64,000 nt of DNA, from positions 930,001 through 994,000 of the forward strand of contig NZ_PVTF01000001.1 in assembly GCF_003002815.1 (NCBI RefSeq). The letters run 5' to 3'. Below are positions 1 to 7,475 of the stretch, one piece after another. The position numbers and the translations under genes are program-made. Source of the stretch: Umezawaea tangerina (GTDB taxonomy: Bacteria; Actinomycetota; Actinomycetes; Mycobacteriales; Pseudonocardiaceae). How positions within the stretch are numbered: the stretch's first letter is position 1; each line of letters begins with the position of its first letter. The notes under the pieces were generated by a model. The model worked only from the letters and a program-made list of their open reading frames with translations. It ran no database searches and had not been told where the DNA came from.

Positions 1-61
1 TAGGTATATATTCGACTTCGTTATTGGTTTACCAAGGTTGCCTCCGGTAAAGGGAAATACG

Positions 62-619
62 GTGAAAAAAGTACCAGCCTGGGCATGGTTTGTCTTTGCG
101 TTCGGCAGCGGGTTGGTGGGGCTTGGAGGATTTCTTCCCTCGGACTCGTATGCGCAGTCTGCTTCGCTCCAGTTGGGAAGTGTTGCCATGCTACTATTTC
201 CTGTGGTTTTGGCTGAACGTGCGCTACTTTCCGCATTCATGGACAGGGTCGATGACAGCATTGCAATCCAAGAGTCGATAGTTCAAGAAGCGGTCGACAG
301 CGGTACTGCTGTCCAGTTGGGAGCCCCTGAAGATCGCGATGAATCTGGACCTGTTGAACAGGAAGATGAGACTGAGCCGGTCAAAGAAGATGACGAGGGC
401 GAGATTTCTGGTGTCGCGAGCCTAAATACTTTTAGGCAACTGGAAAACGCCTTGCTGCATGATGGCTGGGAAATGCGTATTAGGGGTGACCACAAGACGT
501 ACCGAAAAGGAAGTCAAAGAGTGGCTATCCCTTTGACCCCTATGCGGCCTTCTTTGGCTCTTCGGCGCGTTCAACGCGCACTTATTCAAATGGGTTATAA
601 ACCTGGTCGTAATCCGTAA
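62..619 (+). CDS. Membrane protein with C-terminal HicA-like domain
   Basis: No named family is certain. With the GTG start at 62 (AAAGGG 7 nt upstream, better than the TTG at 38) the product is 185 aa. Two hydrophobic segments (about residues 5-24 and 36-53) are followed by a very acidic linker (about 75-125). The last 55 residues follow the HicA pattern: an opening helix, GW...R..GDH.TYRKG, a strand ending in a proline, then a basic helix ending ..MGYKP. HicA proteins are small mRNA interferases whose key residue is a histidine, and a His sits at the matching place. No HicB antitoxin is adjacent. The gene is clearly AT-richer than the chromosome and lies in the island end, converging on the membrane-protein gene at 735-1490. 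The link to HicA is by pattern only. Confidence 0.6.
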   Translation: MKKVPAWAWFVFAFGSGLVGLGGFLPSDSYAQSASLQLGSVAMLLFPVVLAERALLSAFMDRVDDSIAIQESIVQEAVDSGTAVQLGAPEDRDESGPVEQEDETEPVKEDDEGEISGVASLNTFRQLENALLHDGWEMRIRGDHKTYRKGSQRVAIPLTPMRPSLALRRVQRALIQMGYKPGRNP

Positions 620-734
620 TCGTATGAATAGCGATAGGCTTTGAATGACGGTTGCTGTATTAGATCTCTGTTGAGGGCAACGGTTTCACTTATGTATAGA
701 CGCTTTATCGATTTGAGCCTTTGTCGATAGTATG

Positions 735-1490
735 TTATTTCGCCTTTTCGGGCAATATGTCAAGTGCTTCAAGTAGACGGCTAGCGTACGCATCACCAGC
801 ACGCTTTACCCATTGTGGCTTTACTGCTAGTAGCCAAAATGATAGGAACACAATCGAAATTCCAGAGATCAACACCAGAATGGTTGCGGGTGCGGAGATA
901 AATTTACGTATCGCTGGAATAAAGCTCAATGCAGGCGCAACGGCCGCTACGGAGCATATTGAAACGCCTGCGCGTCGAAGTCCCAGCATATTTCGGCGAA
1001 ACCCGTAGTGGCAACTCTCTTTAAAGATGAGAGGAAATTGCTCCGCATTCCGAGTAAGTGAGATAAGTCGAGATACGGCCGCGCCGTATTTTTCGTCAGC
1101 TTTTTTGGGGTTTCTTTTCTCGTCGGTCTTGTTGGGCATGTCGATGCCGGTTACACGTACTATTGCTGCATGCCTGTGTTCGAGAAGTATGGAGTTTGTA
1201 TTTTGTCCATGCCGTAGCATTAACGTTGTTGGAGGGCCTCCCCACGACTTCCATAATTTCCCTTGAAGTCGATATCCGGAATCGCGGCCAAGTTGATTTA
1301 TGAGCGTCAGCAAGCCGGCAGATACGGCAAGTAGCCAGAGTCTATTCCAATTAGCGAAGGCTGGAAACAGTAGTGCGGTTCCTGTGATCACGGGTAACGT
1401 TACGATCAGAACAGGTGCATGTCGTGCCCGCCGGGCATAAGTGTCGAATCGGCCACCTTGATTTAACTGTTGCTTCGCTTCCTCTGTCAT
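735..1490 (-). CDS. Four-helix membrane protein, partner of the MBL-fold gene
   Basis: This 251-aa protein has two hydrophobic hairpins: residues about 25-65 near the N-terminus and about 175-225 near the C-terminus. Between them is a soluble stretch of about 110 residues with a conserved-looking block, FPLIFKESCHYGFRRNMLG, just before the second hairpin. I do not recognise an established function. It starts 40 nt downstream of the stop of the MBL-fold gene on the same strand, so the two probably form one transcript. Two TM hairpins around a cytosolic core resemble membrane effectors of bacterial immune modules in layout only; that is an inference. Base composition is AT-rich like its partner and unlike the host core genes. 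Confidence 0.65.
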   Translation of the reverse strand: MTEEAKQQLNQGGRFDTYARRARHAPVLIVTLPVITGTALLFPAFANWNRLWLLAVSAGLLTLINQLGRDSGYRLQGKLWKSWGGPPTTLMLRHGQNTNSILLEHRHAAIVRVTGIDMPNKTDEKRNPKKADEKYGAAVSRLISLTRNAEQFPLIFKESCHYGFRRNMLGLRRAGVSICSVAAVAPALSFIPAIRKFISAPATILVLISGISIVFLSFWLLAVKPQWVKRAGDAYASRLLEALDILPEKAK

Positions 1491-1529
1491 TTCACTCCGT
1501 TCTGTGTATGGAAGAAGTGTGAACAGTGG

Positions 1530-2717
1530 TTAGAGGATTGGAAGGCTGGAAATCCTTTCACCCTTATGGTTGTCGACCCATACCTCACCATCATCCCAAA
1601 TTGTGGCGATGATGGATCCCTGATATCTTGTGGACAAAACAGAATCCGCTACACGTGCGTAGTCTTGCGAGGCGTCAGTGCTCGGCTTTTTTCCGACAGA
1701 GCACACAACGATACTCGGGTCCATGGTCGTAACGGCCTCTTCGTGATAGCCGCTCTTTCTCCCGTGGTGGGCAGCTTTCAGGATATCGCACCGAAGAACG
1801 GATTTATCATTTGAATCCAAAATTGACGTCCAAGCTGCAGCTTCGGCATCGCCGGGAAGTATTACCCGTCTGCCACCGTAGGAAAGGCTGAGGACGTAAG
1901 AGCAGTCGTTATACGAGCCAGTGCGATTGCACTTTTCGATCAGAGAATCTGTTGGCGATAGTACCGATATTCCATCGCTAGTCCAGTAGTCTCCCATGTC
2001 TCCGTTGTATTTGTTAAGGACTTTTTGGTCAGTGTCATCCGGACCGTTCCCTTTGCGGAGGAGGGAGTACACGAGCCAGTCGACGTACGAGTACTTAAGA
2101 GAATTGAAATCTTCTTCGGAAATTTCTTTCTCGTGATCGACGTCCCAAAAGTTGATCAAAGGCACTTTCTCTTGCCAAAAGAATCGGTGCAGACCACTTA
2201 GGTGATCCATGTCTGGATGTGTTTGAATGTACCTAAAGACTGACTTTCCGTTGAAATTCTCCTTGTAGTACTCGAAGGGATCGACGAGAAGCGACTTGTA
2301 GTATTCTTCCCATGATCTTGACTGGAATCCCACCCCATGCTTGAAAGCGAATGTTGATAGCCCCTTGTTTTCAGCCAAAGCGGCGATGTCTTCTTCTGGT
2401 AGTGATGTCGAGTTGTTGATATCGATCATCATCAGGTTTCCTGACGGGAACTCGATAAACGTGCAATCACCGTGACCAACGTTTAGGAAATGGATTTTTA
2501 GCAACTTGTCACCTTTTCTTGTTGACAGGATCGGTAGTATTCCATCGCTCGGTTTGCATTGGTAGCATCTGTCTAAGTATGTGTGGGCGGTTCTGAATAA
2601 TTCATTTTGGCGTGACAACTTCTCTTGGTCATTGTGCAACTGCCCTTTCTTATGAGGTGTGTTGTCAAACTCATCGGTTAACTGATGAACTGCGCTACGC
2701 CAATCGAGGAATTTCAC
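1530..2717 (-). CDS. ComEC/Rec2-type metallo-beta-lactamase-fold hydrolase
   Basis: The protein has 395 aa. After an N-terminal extension of about 70 residues comes the MBL core typical of the soluble domain of ComEC: KIHFLNVGHGDCTFIEF, a D-I-N strand, the metal-binding motif THPDMDH (H167, D169, D171, H172), a later ILPGDAEA strand and AAHHGRKSGYH. These are the usual positions for two metal ions. Relatives act as phosphodiesterases or nucleases, and stand-alone forms often occur in defence or mobile-element neighbourhoods; that role here is inferred. There is no transmembrane competence domain, so it is not ComEC itself. It is the first gene of a two-gene minus-strand unit with the four-helix membrane protein. 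Codon use and GC are low for this chromosome, a sign of transfer. Confidence 0.8.
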   Translation of the reverse strand: MKFLDWRSAVHQLTDEFDNTPHKKGQLHNDQEKLSRQNELFRTAHTYLDRCYQCKPSDGILPILSTRKGDKLLKIHFLNVGHGDCTFIEFPSGNLMMIDINNSTSLPEEDIAALAENKGLSTFAFKHGVGFQSRSWEEYYKSLLVDPFEYYKENFNGKSVFRYIQTHPDMDHLSGLHRFFWQEKVPLINFWDVDHEKEISEEDFNSLKYSYVDWLVYSLLRKGNGPDDTDQKVLNKYNGDMGDYWTSDGISVLSPTDSLIEKCNRTGSYNDCSYVLSLSYGGRRVILPGDAEAAAWTSILDSNDKSVLRCDILKAAHHGRKSGYHEEAVTTMDPSIVVCSVGKKPSTDASQDYARVADSVLSTRYQGSIIATIWDDGEVWVDNHKGERISSLPIL

Positions 2718-2924
2718 TCGTTCGGCTCACAGTGATGACCGAGGGATCGAGTGCCGCCCAAGACGGTGACTCTTGGACATGTTTGGTACGCGCGCATGAC
2801 ATCTGAATCTGTATCGAGAAGGACCCGGCTTGGTCCTATCTGCGATAGGGGAGCGCCAGGTGGATACGTCCAATGTGGACCGATCTGGGCCGTCCTGAGG
2901 CCGTCAGACAGTGTCCGAAGACGC

Positions 2925-2972
2925 AAAACGACGCTGACCAACGAATTTATTTCCGCTGGTCAGCGTCGTTTT
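2925..2972. terminator. Perfect 16-bp hairpin, bidirectional terminator
   Basis: Arms AAAACGACGCTGACCA (2925-2940) and TGGTCAGCGTCGTTTT (2957-2972) pair perfectly around a 16-nt AT-rich loop. Each strand ends the stem with four T residues. It lies 10 nt past the 50-codon ORF and would end the minus-strand STAND transcript before the promoter of the MBL gene. Confidence 0.75.
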
Positions 2973-2982
2973 AGGCCCTAAA

Positions 2983-3135
2983 TCAGGCCGCAGCCTTGGT
3001 CTCCCAGAAAATCTTGTCGATCTCTGCGGACTGGTCCGTGGCCTCGGCGGCGATCGGGCCGATCTCACCATGAGGTCGCGCGGCTCTACTGCGTAGATCG
3101 GATTCTCCGAGCCCGTTCCAGAAGGAGTTCAGCAT
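2983..3135 (-). CDS. 50-aa overlapping small ORF, function unknown
   Basis: A complete ATG-to-TGA frame of 51 codons begins inside the last 50 nt of the STAND gene in another frame and stops 10 nt before the strong hairpin at 2925-2972. The peptide starts MLNSFWNGLG and ends DKIFWETKAAA; it is mixed-charge with no TM segment. The STAND gene itself stops at 3086, leaving about 100 nt that only this frame fills. The in-frame sequence reads like protein (acidic helix, aromatic pairs). No clear ribosome site is visible, so translation would need coupling to the upstream gene. It could be a real partner of the STAND protein or the leftover tail of a frameshifted version; the sequence alone does not decide. 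Confidence 0.4.
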   Translation of the reverse strand: MLNSFWNGLGESDLRSRAARPHGEIGPIAAEATDQSAEIDKIFWETKAAA

Positions 3136-5353
3136 CGTGGGGTTGGCCGAGGTCTTGCAGCACCATCGCGAGGTTGCCCAAGCGGATGGCGACGTGTGGG
3201 TGGTCGGGGCCGTGGGTGGCTTCGTCGATGGTGAGGGCGCGTTCGAGCAAGGGCTGGGCTGTGGCGGGTTGGCCGAGGCCTCGAAGCACCAGCGCGAGGT
3301 TGCTCAGGCGGATGGCGACCTTGGGGTGGTCGGGGCCGTGGGTGGCTTCACCGATGGCGAGGGCGCGTTCGAGCAAGGGCTGGGCTGTGGCGGGTTGGCC
3401 GAGGTCTCGAAGCACCAGGGCGAGATTGCTCAGGCTGACGGCGACGTGTGGGTGGTCGGGGTCGTGGGTGGCTTCGTTGATGGTGAGGGCGCGTTCGAGC
3501 AAGGGCTGGGCTGTGGCGGGTTGGCCGAGGTCTTGCAGCACCAAGGCGAGGTTGCCCAAGCGGATGGCGACCTTGGGGTGGTCGGGGCCGTGGGTGGCTT
3601 CACCGATGGCGAGGGCGCGTTCGAGCAAGGGCTGGGCTGTGGCGGGTTGGCCGAGGCCTTGCAGCACCATCGCGAGGTTGCTCAGGTCGATGGCGACGTG
3701 TGGGTGGTCGGGGCCGTGGGTGGCTTCGTCGATGGCGAGGGCGCGTTCGAGCAAGGGCTGGGCTGTGGCGGGTTGGCCGAGGCCTTGCAGCACCATCGCG
3801 AGGTTGCTCAGGCTGACGGCGACGTGTGGGTGGTCGGGGTCGTGGGTGGCTTCGTTGATGGTGAGGGCGCGTTCAGCCAGCGGCCGTGCCTGGCCAGCCA
3901 GGCCGATAGTCTGGAGATAGCTACTGGTCTGATTGAGCAGCCACAATGTTGTCTCGCGGGCGAGATCGGGAGTCGCGTGGTGGTGATGCAAGGCTGCCAG
4001 TACGTGCGGTAAGAGTTGTTGCCATCGAGGCCAGGCCGTGGGGTCTTTGTACACGCCTAGAGGTAGGTGCGCGTGTAGCAGGGCGAGTGTCCAAGCCAAC
4101 GGGTGGTGCTCGCTGTCAGCGTCTGGTGTAGGTGACGTTGCGTGTTCGCGCACGGCAAGCTGCACCAAGCGGTGAACGGTAATGGTGTTCTGGTCTCGTT
4201 TGACCAGTGAGTAGTCGGTCAGGACTCCGACGACGTGACTGAGCGTGGCGGCGTTGGCCGCGTCCGCGTCCAACGGGGTAGGCAGGACTGCGCTGTTGGT
4301 CGTGAACAGCTCCATCGGCACAGCCTCAGGAGCGAGGTAAGAACACACGGCCAGCAGTTGTGCAGCCTGCGGGTTGTGTTCGTCAAGTCGGCGAAGACTC
4401 AGAGTCCAGAGCGTGTGCAGCGACCGGTCAGCAGTGCGCCGCTGACCGTCCTCGCCCTTGTCGGCGAGACCGTCCGGACTGGTCCGCAGTAACTGCAGAT
4501 ACTCGTGCGGTGGCATCCGGGACTGAGCGAGATAGGCCGCCGCCTGCTCCAGTCCCAGAGGCAGATCACCCAGCAGCTCGGCTAACTCGTCAGCCTGGTC
4601 GGCGGTCAGCACGGGTGATCTTCTGGCTAGCAGGGCGACGGATTCGCGACGGGCCATCGTGTCCAGGTCCAGTACCCCGCCGAGCGCATCGAACCCCGCG
4701 CGTCGAGTCGTGACCAGCACCTTGCCCGTGCCTGACGACGGCAAGAACGGGTGCAGGTCCGCGACGGACTCCGCGTTGTCGAACACCAACAACCACCGCG
4801 GCAGACCCCGCAGGTGCGACAGCACGACTTGTGCCGCATCGGCCACGTCTGCGGGCAGATCCAACCCCAACGCGCGTCCCAGGCCGCGCAGTTGGTCCGG
4901 GATCAGCGTCGGGTTCTCCGCCCCGATCCACCAGACCGCGTCCAGGCGGGCACAGTGCCGATGACAAAACTCTAACGCCAGCTGTGTCTTGCCGACACCA
5001 CCCATCCCTCGCACCGCCTGCACCGCCACCCGTGACCGCGCTTTCAGCAACCGGTGCAGCTCACTCAGGTCGTTATCACGGCCAGTGAAATGCGGGTTCC
5101 GACTGGGTGCGTTCCACACCCTGGCCTGCACCGTGCTCCTGAGGGTCACAGTGGGGCGTTCGGGCTTTTCTCCAGGCGCCACGAACTGGACGACGATGCT
5201 GAGCAGCACCAGTACGCTGAACACCAGCCAGACCCGTGTCTGGTCCTTGAACCAGTCGGGGATCGCGTCCGAGGCGTAGTTGGTGACCAGGCCGACGGCA
5301 GCCCCCAGCAGGACAACCGCCACCACGTTGATCTTCACCTGACGCGACGCCAT
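3086..5353 (-). CDS. Membrane-anchored STAND ATPase (NB-ARC) with tandem TPRs
   Basis: ATG at 5353 gives 755 aa; a GTG at 5380 would add nine. Two hydrophobic segments near residues 8-30 and 40-58 anchor it. A P-loop ATPase follows: Walker A GMGGVGKTQLA, Walker B RWLLVFDNAE, sensor RAGFD, and GDLPLGLEQAA, the GxP motif of NB-ARC/STAND proteins. From about residue 500 there are six to seven kinesin-light-chain-type TPRs of exactly 42 residues (..ERALTI.EATH.PDHPHVA..LSNLA.VL..LGQPATAQPLL). Five repeats share an identical stretch of more than 30 nt every 126 bp. STAND proteins switch on by ligand-induced oligomerisation; in bacteria many serve in regulation or antiphage immunity. The ligand and output are unknown. 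It is the last intact gene before the tRNA-Ala attachment site. Confidence 0.88.
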   Translation of the reverse strand: MASRQVKINVVAVVLLGAAVGLVTNYASDAIPDWFKDQTRVWLVFSVLVLLSIVVQFVAPGEKPERPTVTLRSTVQARVWNAPSRNPHFTGRDNDLSELHRLLKARSRVAVQAVRGMGGVGKTQLALEFCHRHCARLDAVWWIGAENPTLIPDQLRGLGRALGLDLPADVADAAQVVLSHLRGLPRWLLVFDNAESVADLHPFLPSSGTGKVLVTTRRAGFDALGGVLDLDTMARRESVALLARRSPVLTADQADELAELLGDLPLGLEQAAAYLAQSRMPPHEYLQLLRTSPDGLADKGEDGQRRTADRSLHTLWTLSLRRLDEHNPQAAQLLAVCSYLAPEAVPMELFTTNSAVLPTPLDADAANAATLSHVVGVLTDYSLVKRDQNTITVHRLVQLAVREHATSPTPDADSEHHPLAWTLALLHAHLPLGVYKDPTAWPRWQQLLPHVLAALHHHHATPDLARETTLWLLNQTSSYLQTIGLAGQARPLAERALTINEATHDPDHPHVAVSLSNLAMVLQGLGQPATAQPLLERALAIDEATHGPDHPHVAIDLSNLAMVLQGLGQPATAQPLLERALAIGEATHGPDHPKVAIRLGNLALVLQDLGQPATAQPLLERALTINEATHDPDHPHVAVSLSNLALVLRDLGQPATAQPLLERALAIGEATHGPDHPKVAIRLSNLALVLRGLGQPATAQPLLERALTIDEATHGPDHPHVAIRLGNLAMVLQDLGQPHDAELLLERARRIRSTQ
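3150..3890 (-). repeat. 126-bp tandem repeats encoding TPRs
   Basis: A block containing GAGCAAGGGCTGGGCTGTGG recurs unchanged near 3246, 3372, 3498, 3624 and 3750, exactly 126 bp apart, with the remaining sequence differing at only a few positions. Such DNA-level identity points to recent duplication or gene conversion and predicts copy-number variation between strains. Confidence 0.9.
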
Positions 5354-5380
5354 GACACCACTATCGAGCCCAACGTGCAC

Positions 5381-5653
5381 TTCGTTCCAGCAGCCACACC
5401 GGGAAGGGCGCTCTGCTGCTCACTGCCTTGCCCGGAACTGCCGCTCAACGGCGCAACGAACGTTCGTCGATGGGGAGCCGCGGGCTAGTGGGTAAGGCGT
5501 CAGAGCACACCGCCAGTGCCCGTGACTGCCCTGGTCAGGGTGCTGCTGTGCAGCAGCCAAGTACAGCAACGACACCGGCCGATGGTGACCATGAGCGGCC
5601 AATATCGGTCGCCTGACCTCGACAAAGACCCGAGTCGACCAGCCCGCCGGTAG
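5381..5653. other. Non-coding island margin
   Basis: No convincing gene lies between the start of the STAND gene and the tRNA fragment. The stretch must hold the STAND promoter, but I see no clear -35/-10 pair. Integrative elements often keep integrase arm sites next to the core site, so this is where they would be expected. Confidence 0.5.
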
Positions 5654-5695
5654 TTCGCATCGAGAAGGTCCGGGGTTCGATTCCCCGCAGCTCCA
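5654..5695 (+). other. Attachment site: 3' half of tRNA-Ala(CGC)
   Basis: The sequence reads as a tRNA from the anticodon loop on: loop TTCGCAT (anticodon CGC, alanine), 3' anticodon stem CGAGA, variable AGGTC, T-stem CGGGG, T-loop TTCGATT, CCCCG, acceptor strand CAGCTCC and discriminator A. The bases before the loop (GGTAG) do not match the TCTCG needed for the 5' stem, so the tRNA breaks exactly at the anticodon loop, a known crossover position of tyrosine integrases. The native-looking terminator follows at 5705. This is the expected attR, with the element to the left. Confidence 0.82.
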
Positions 5696-5704
5696 CTCCA
5701 CGGC

Positions 5705-5738
5705 AAAGGCCCGGACACTCCACAGTGTCCGGGCCTTT
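5705..5738 (+). terminator. Terminator of the tRNA-Ala locus
   Basis: Arms AAAGGCCCGGACAC (5705-5718) and GTGTCCGGGCCTTT (5725-5738) pair perfectly with a 6-nt loop. It sits ten bases after the tRNA 3' end, as expected for the original chromosomal terminator displaced from its promoter by integration. Confidence 0.85.
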
Positions 5739-5865
5739 GTCATTGCGTACAGCAATGCGGTGCAGCAGCAGCAACTCCGCCGTCCCATCGTGACGGTGCT
5801 CCGCCTTACCTCGGCTCGGTCATGTCGGTGGGCCGGTGGGGATGGTCGTCCGCGTTCCGGTGCCT

Positions 5866-6975
5866 TTAGTGCAGGGCGGCCAGGGATGCCGGGGTGAACG
5901 GGGTGATGGTGGTGTCGTGGCCGTGGAGGATCTTGGTGGTCCAGGCGGGGTCGCCGAGGAGGGAGCGGCCGACGGCGATGATGTCGAACTCGTCCGCTTC
6001 GAGGCGGTCGAGGAGGGCGGTGATGCCGGTGGGGTTGGCGGTGCCGCCTGCGAGGCTGGACATGAACTCGGTGTCGAGGCCGACGGAGCCGACGGCGATG
6101 GTGGGTTTGCCGGAGAGCTCCTTGACCCAGCCCGCGAGGGTGAGGTCGGAGTCGGGGAACTCCGGGAGCCAGTAGCGGCGGGTGGAGGCGTGGAAGGCAT
6201 CGGTGCCGGCGTCGACGAGGGCCATCAGGATGGTGGCGAGCTCGTCGGGGGTGTCGGCGATGCGGGCGTTGTAGTCGGTGGCCTTCCACTGGGACAGCCG
6301 CAGCACGACCGGGAAGCCGGGGGAGACCTCGGAGCGGATGGCGGTGACGACCTCGGCGGCGAAGCGGGTGCGGGACTTGAGGTCGCCGCCGTAGGCGTCG
6401 GTGCGGCGGTTGGTGGTCGCCCAGAGGAACTGGTCGATGAGGTAGCCGTGGGCGCCGTGGAGCTCGACGCCGTCGAAACCGAGGCGCTCGGCGGTGGCCG
6501 CCGCGGTGGCGAACGCCTCGACGACGGTGTCGATGTCCTTCAGCGTCATCTCCCGGCCCGCGCCCGCGGTGCCGTCCAGTCCCAGTCCGGAGGGGCCGAT
6601 GGCGGGGGCGTCGGGGTAGGGCGGTTCGCCGGGGTTGCGGACCATGCCGACGTGCTGGAGCTGCGGCATGATCAGCCCGCCCGCCGCGTGGACGGCCTCG
6701 ACGACCCCGGACCAGCCGGCGTGCGTGTCCTCGCCGTCCAGGCGCGACACCTGGTCGTGCTGCCCGGCCGACGGGTGGCCGATGTAGGTGCCGCCGGTGA
6801 TGATCAGCCCGGTGCCGCCCGCCGCGCGGCGGGCGAAGTACGCGGCGACCTCCTCGCCCGGCACGCCGTCCGGTGACCCGACCCGTGTCATCGGCGCCAT
6901 GGCGACGCGGTTCGGGATGGTGAGACCGCCGATGCGGACCGGGCGGGACAGGGCCTCGGCTGCGCGCGTGGACAT
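5866..6975 (-). CDS. NADH:flavin oxidoreductase, old yellow enzyme family
   Basis: A 369-aa TIM-barrel flavoprotein of the usual length for the family. It opens with RIGGLTIPNRVAMAPMTR, the standard FMN-binding start, has GVELHGAHGYLIDQFL with the paired histidines that hold the substrate oxygen, NRRTDAYGGDLKSRTRF, and a C-terminal phosphate-binding VGRSLLGDP. Family members reduce activated C=C bonds of enones or quinones with NAD(P)H in the cytosol; the natural substrate here is unknown. It is transcribed divergently from a MerR regulator, and the shared 130-bp gap holds a clear dyad, so it is likely induced by the signal that regulator senses, for example an electrophile. It starts just right of the tRNA-Ala terminator, in host-like GC. 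Confidence 0.92.
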   Translation of the reverse strand: MSTRAAEALSRPVRIGGLTIPNRVAMAPMTRVGSPDGVPGEEVAAYFARRAAGGTGLIITGGTYIGHPSAGQHDQVSRLDGEDTHAGWSGVVEAVHAAGGLIMPQLQHVGMVRNPGEPPYPDAPAIGPSGLGLDGTAGAGREMTLKDIDTVVEAFATAAATAERLGFDGVELHGAHGYLIDQFLWATTNRRTDAYGGDLKSRTRFAAEVVTAIRSEVSPGFPVVLRLSQWKATDYNARIADTPDELATILMALVDAGTDAFHASTRRYWLPEFPDSDLTLAGWVKELSGKPTIAVGSVGLDTEFMSSLAGGTANPTGITALLDRLEADEFDIIAVGRSLLGDPAWTTKILHGHDTTITPFTPASLAALH

Positions 6976-7048
6976 GCTGGATCCAGCTCCTTGACCAGGG
7001 GAAACGGGCTCGCCGCCTCCGTTGTGGGGGATGTCGCCACGCTAAGAC

Positions 7049-7064
7049 CTGACGTTGACGTCAG
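7049..7064. promoter_or_regulatory. MerR-type operator dyad
   Basis: CTGACGT-TG-ACGTCAG is a perfect 7-2-7 inverted repeat midway between the divergent OYE and MerR genes. MerR proteins bind such dyads inside overlong promoter spacers and twist the DNA. Placement fits control of both genes; promoter elements were not resolved. Confidence 0.65.
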
Positions 7065-7103
7065 AGGCAAGTAACATGAGTGAGGGCACACCTGGGAGGC
7101 GTG

Positions 7104-7475
7104 ATGCGGATCGGCGAGCTCGCGGCGAAGGCGGGCGTGAGCGTGCGGGCGCTGCGGTACTACGAGGAGCAGGGGCTGCTCGTGGCGGAGCGCAGCCCGA
7201 GCGGGCAGCGGCACTACCCCGACAGCGGGGTGGACCAGGTGCTGCTGATCCAGCAGCTGTACGCGGCGGGGCTGCCCAGCAGGTCGATCCGCGCGGTGCT
7301 GCCGTGCGTGGAGACGGGGGAGGCGACGCCGGAGCTGCTCGAGTGGTTCACGGCCGAACGGGACCGGATCGACCGGCAGATGAGGGACCTGGCGAGCGCG
7401 CGGGACCGGCTCGACTCGCTCATCGTCGGCGCCACCGCGGTCTGGCGGTCCGGCCGCCCCTGCCCGGCCCGGTGA
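7104..7475 (+). CDS. MerR family transcriptional regulator
   Basis: ATG at 7104 is chosen because GGGAGG lies 5 nt upstream; a GTG at 7080 would add eight residues. The 123-aa product opens MRIGELAAKAGVSVRALRYYEEQGLL, the winged helix-turn-helix of MerR proteins, followed by SGQRHYPDSGVDQVLLIQQL and a dimerising helix rich in Arg and Asp. There is no conserved cysteine cluster: one Cys (in LPCVETG) and one near the C-terminus, so a metal ligand set is not obvious. It is divergent from the OYE gene with an operator between them, which suggests it governs both. The effector is unknown. Confidence 0.9.
   Translation: MRIGELAAKAGVSVRALRYYEEQGLLVAERSPSGQRHYPDSGVDQVLLIQQLYAAGLPSRSIRAVLPCVETGEATPELLEWFTAERDRIDRQMRDLASARDRLDSLIVGATAVWRSGRPCPAR

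Noticed and set aside
2714-2941. 75-aa frame upstream of the MBL gene
   Set aside because: It has no ribosome site, its composition is not protein-like, and it covers the likely MBL promoter.
3137-4012. Long plus-strand frame opposite the TPR repeats
   Set aside because: It is an open reverse frame created by the 126-bp repeats; the translation is a monotonous repeat with no family features.
5654-5700. 3' end of tmRNA (ssrA)
   Set aside because: CAGCTCCA also ends tmRNA, but the anticodon-loop sequence TTCGCAT followed by CGAGA fits tRNA-Ala(CGC) precisely, and no tmRNA tag region is present.
5420-6289. Long frames across the tRNA fragment and opposite the OYE gene
   Set aside because: They are Arg/His/Pro-rich antisense frames typical of high-GC shadow frames, and include the well-known false peptide that tRNA 3' ends produce.
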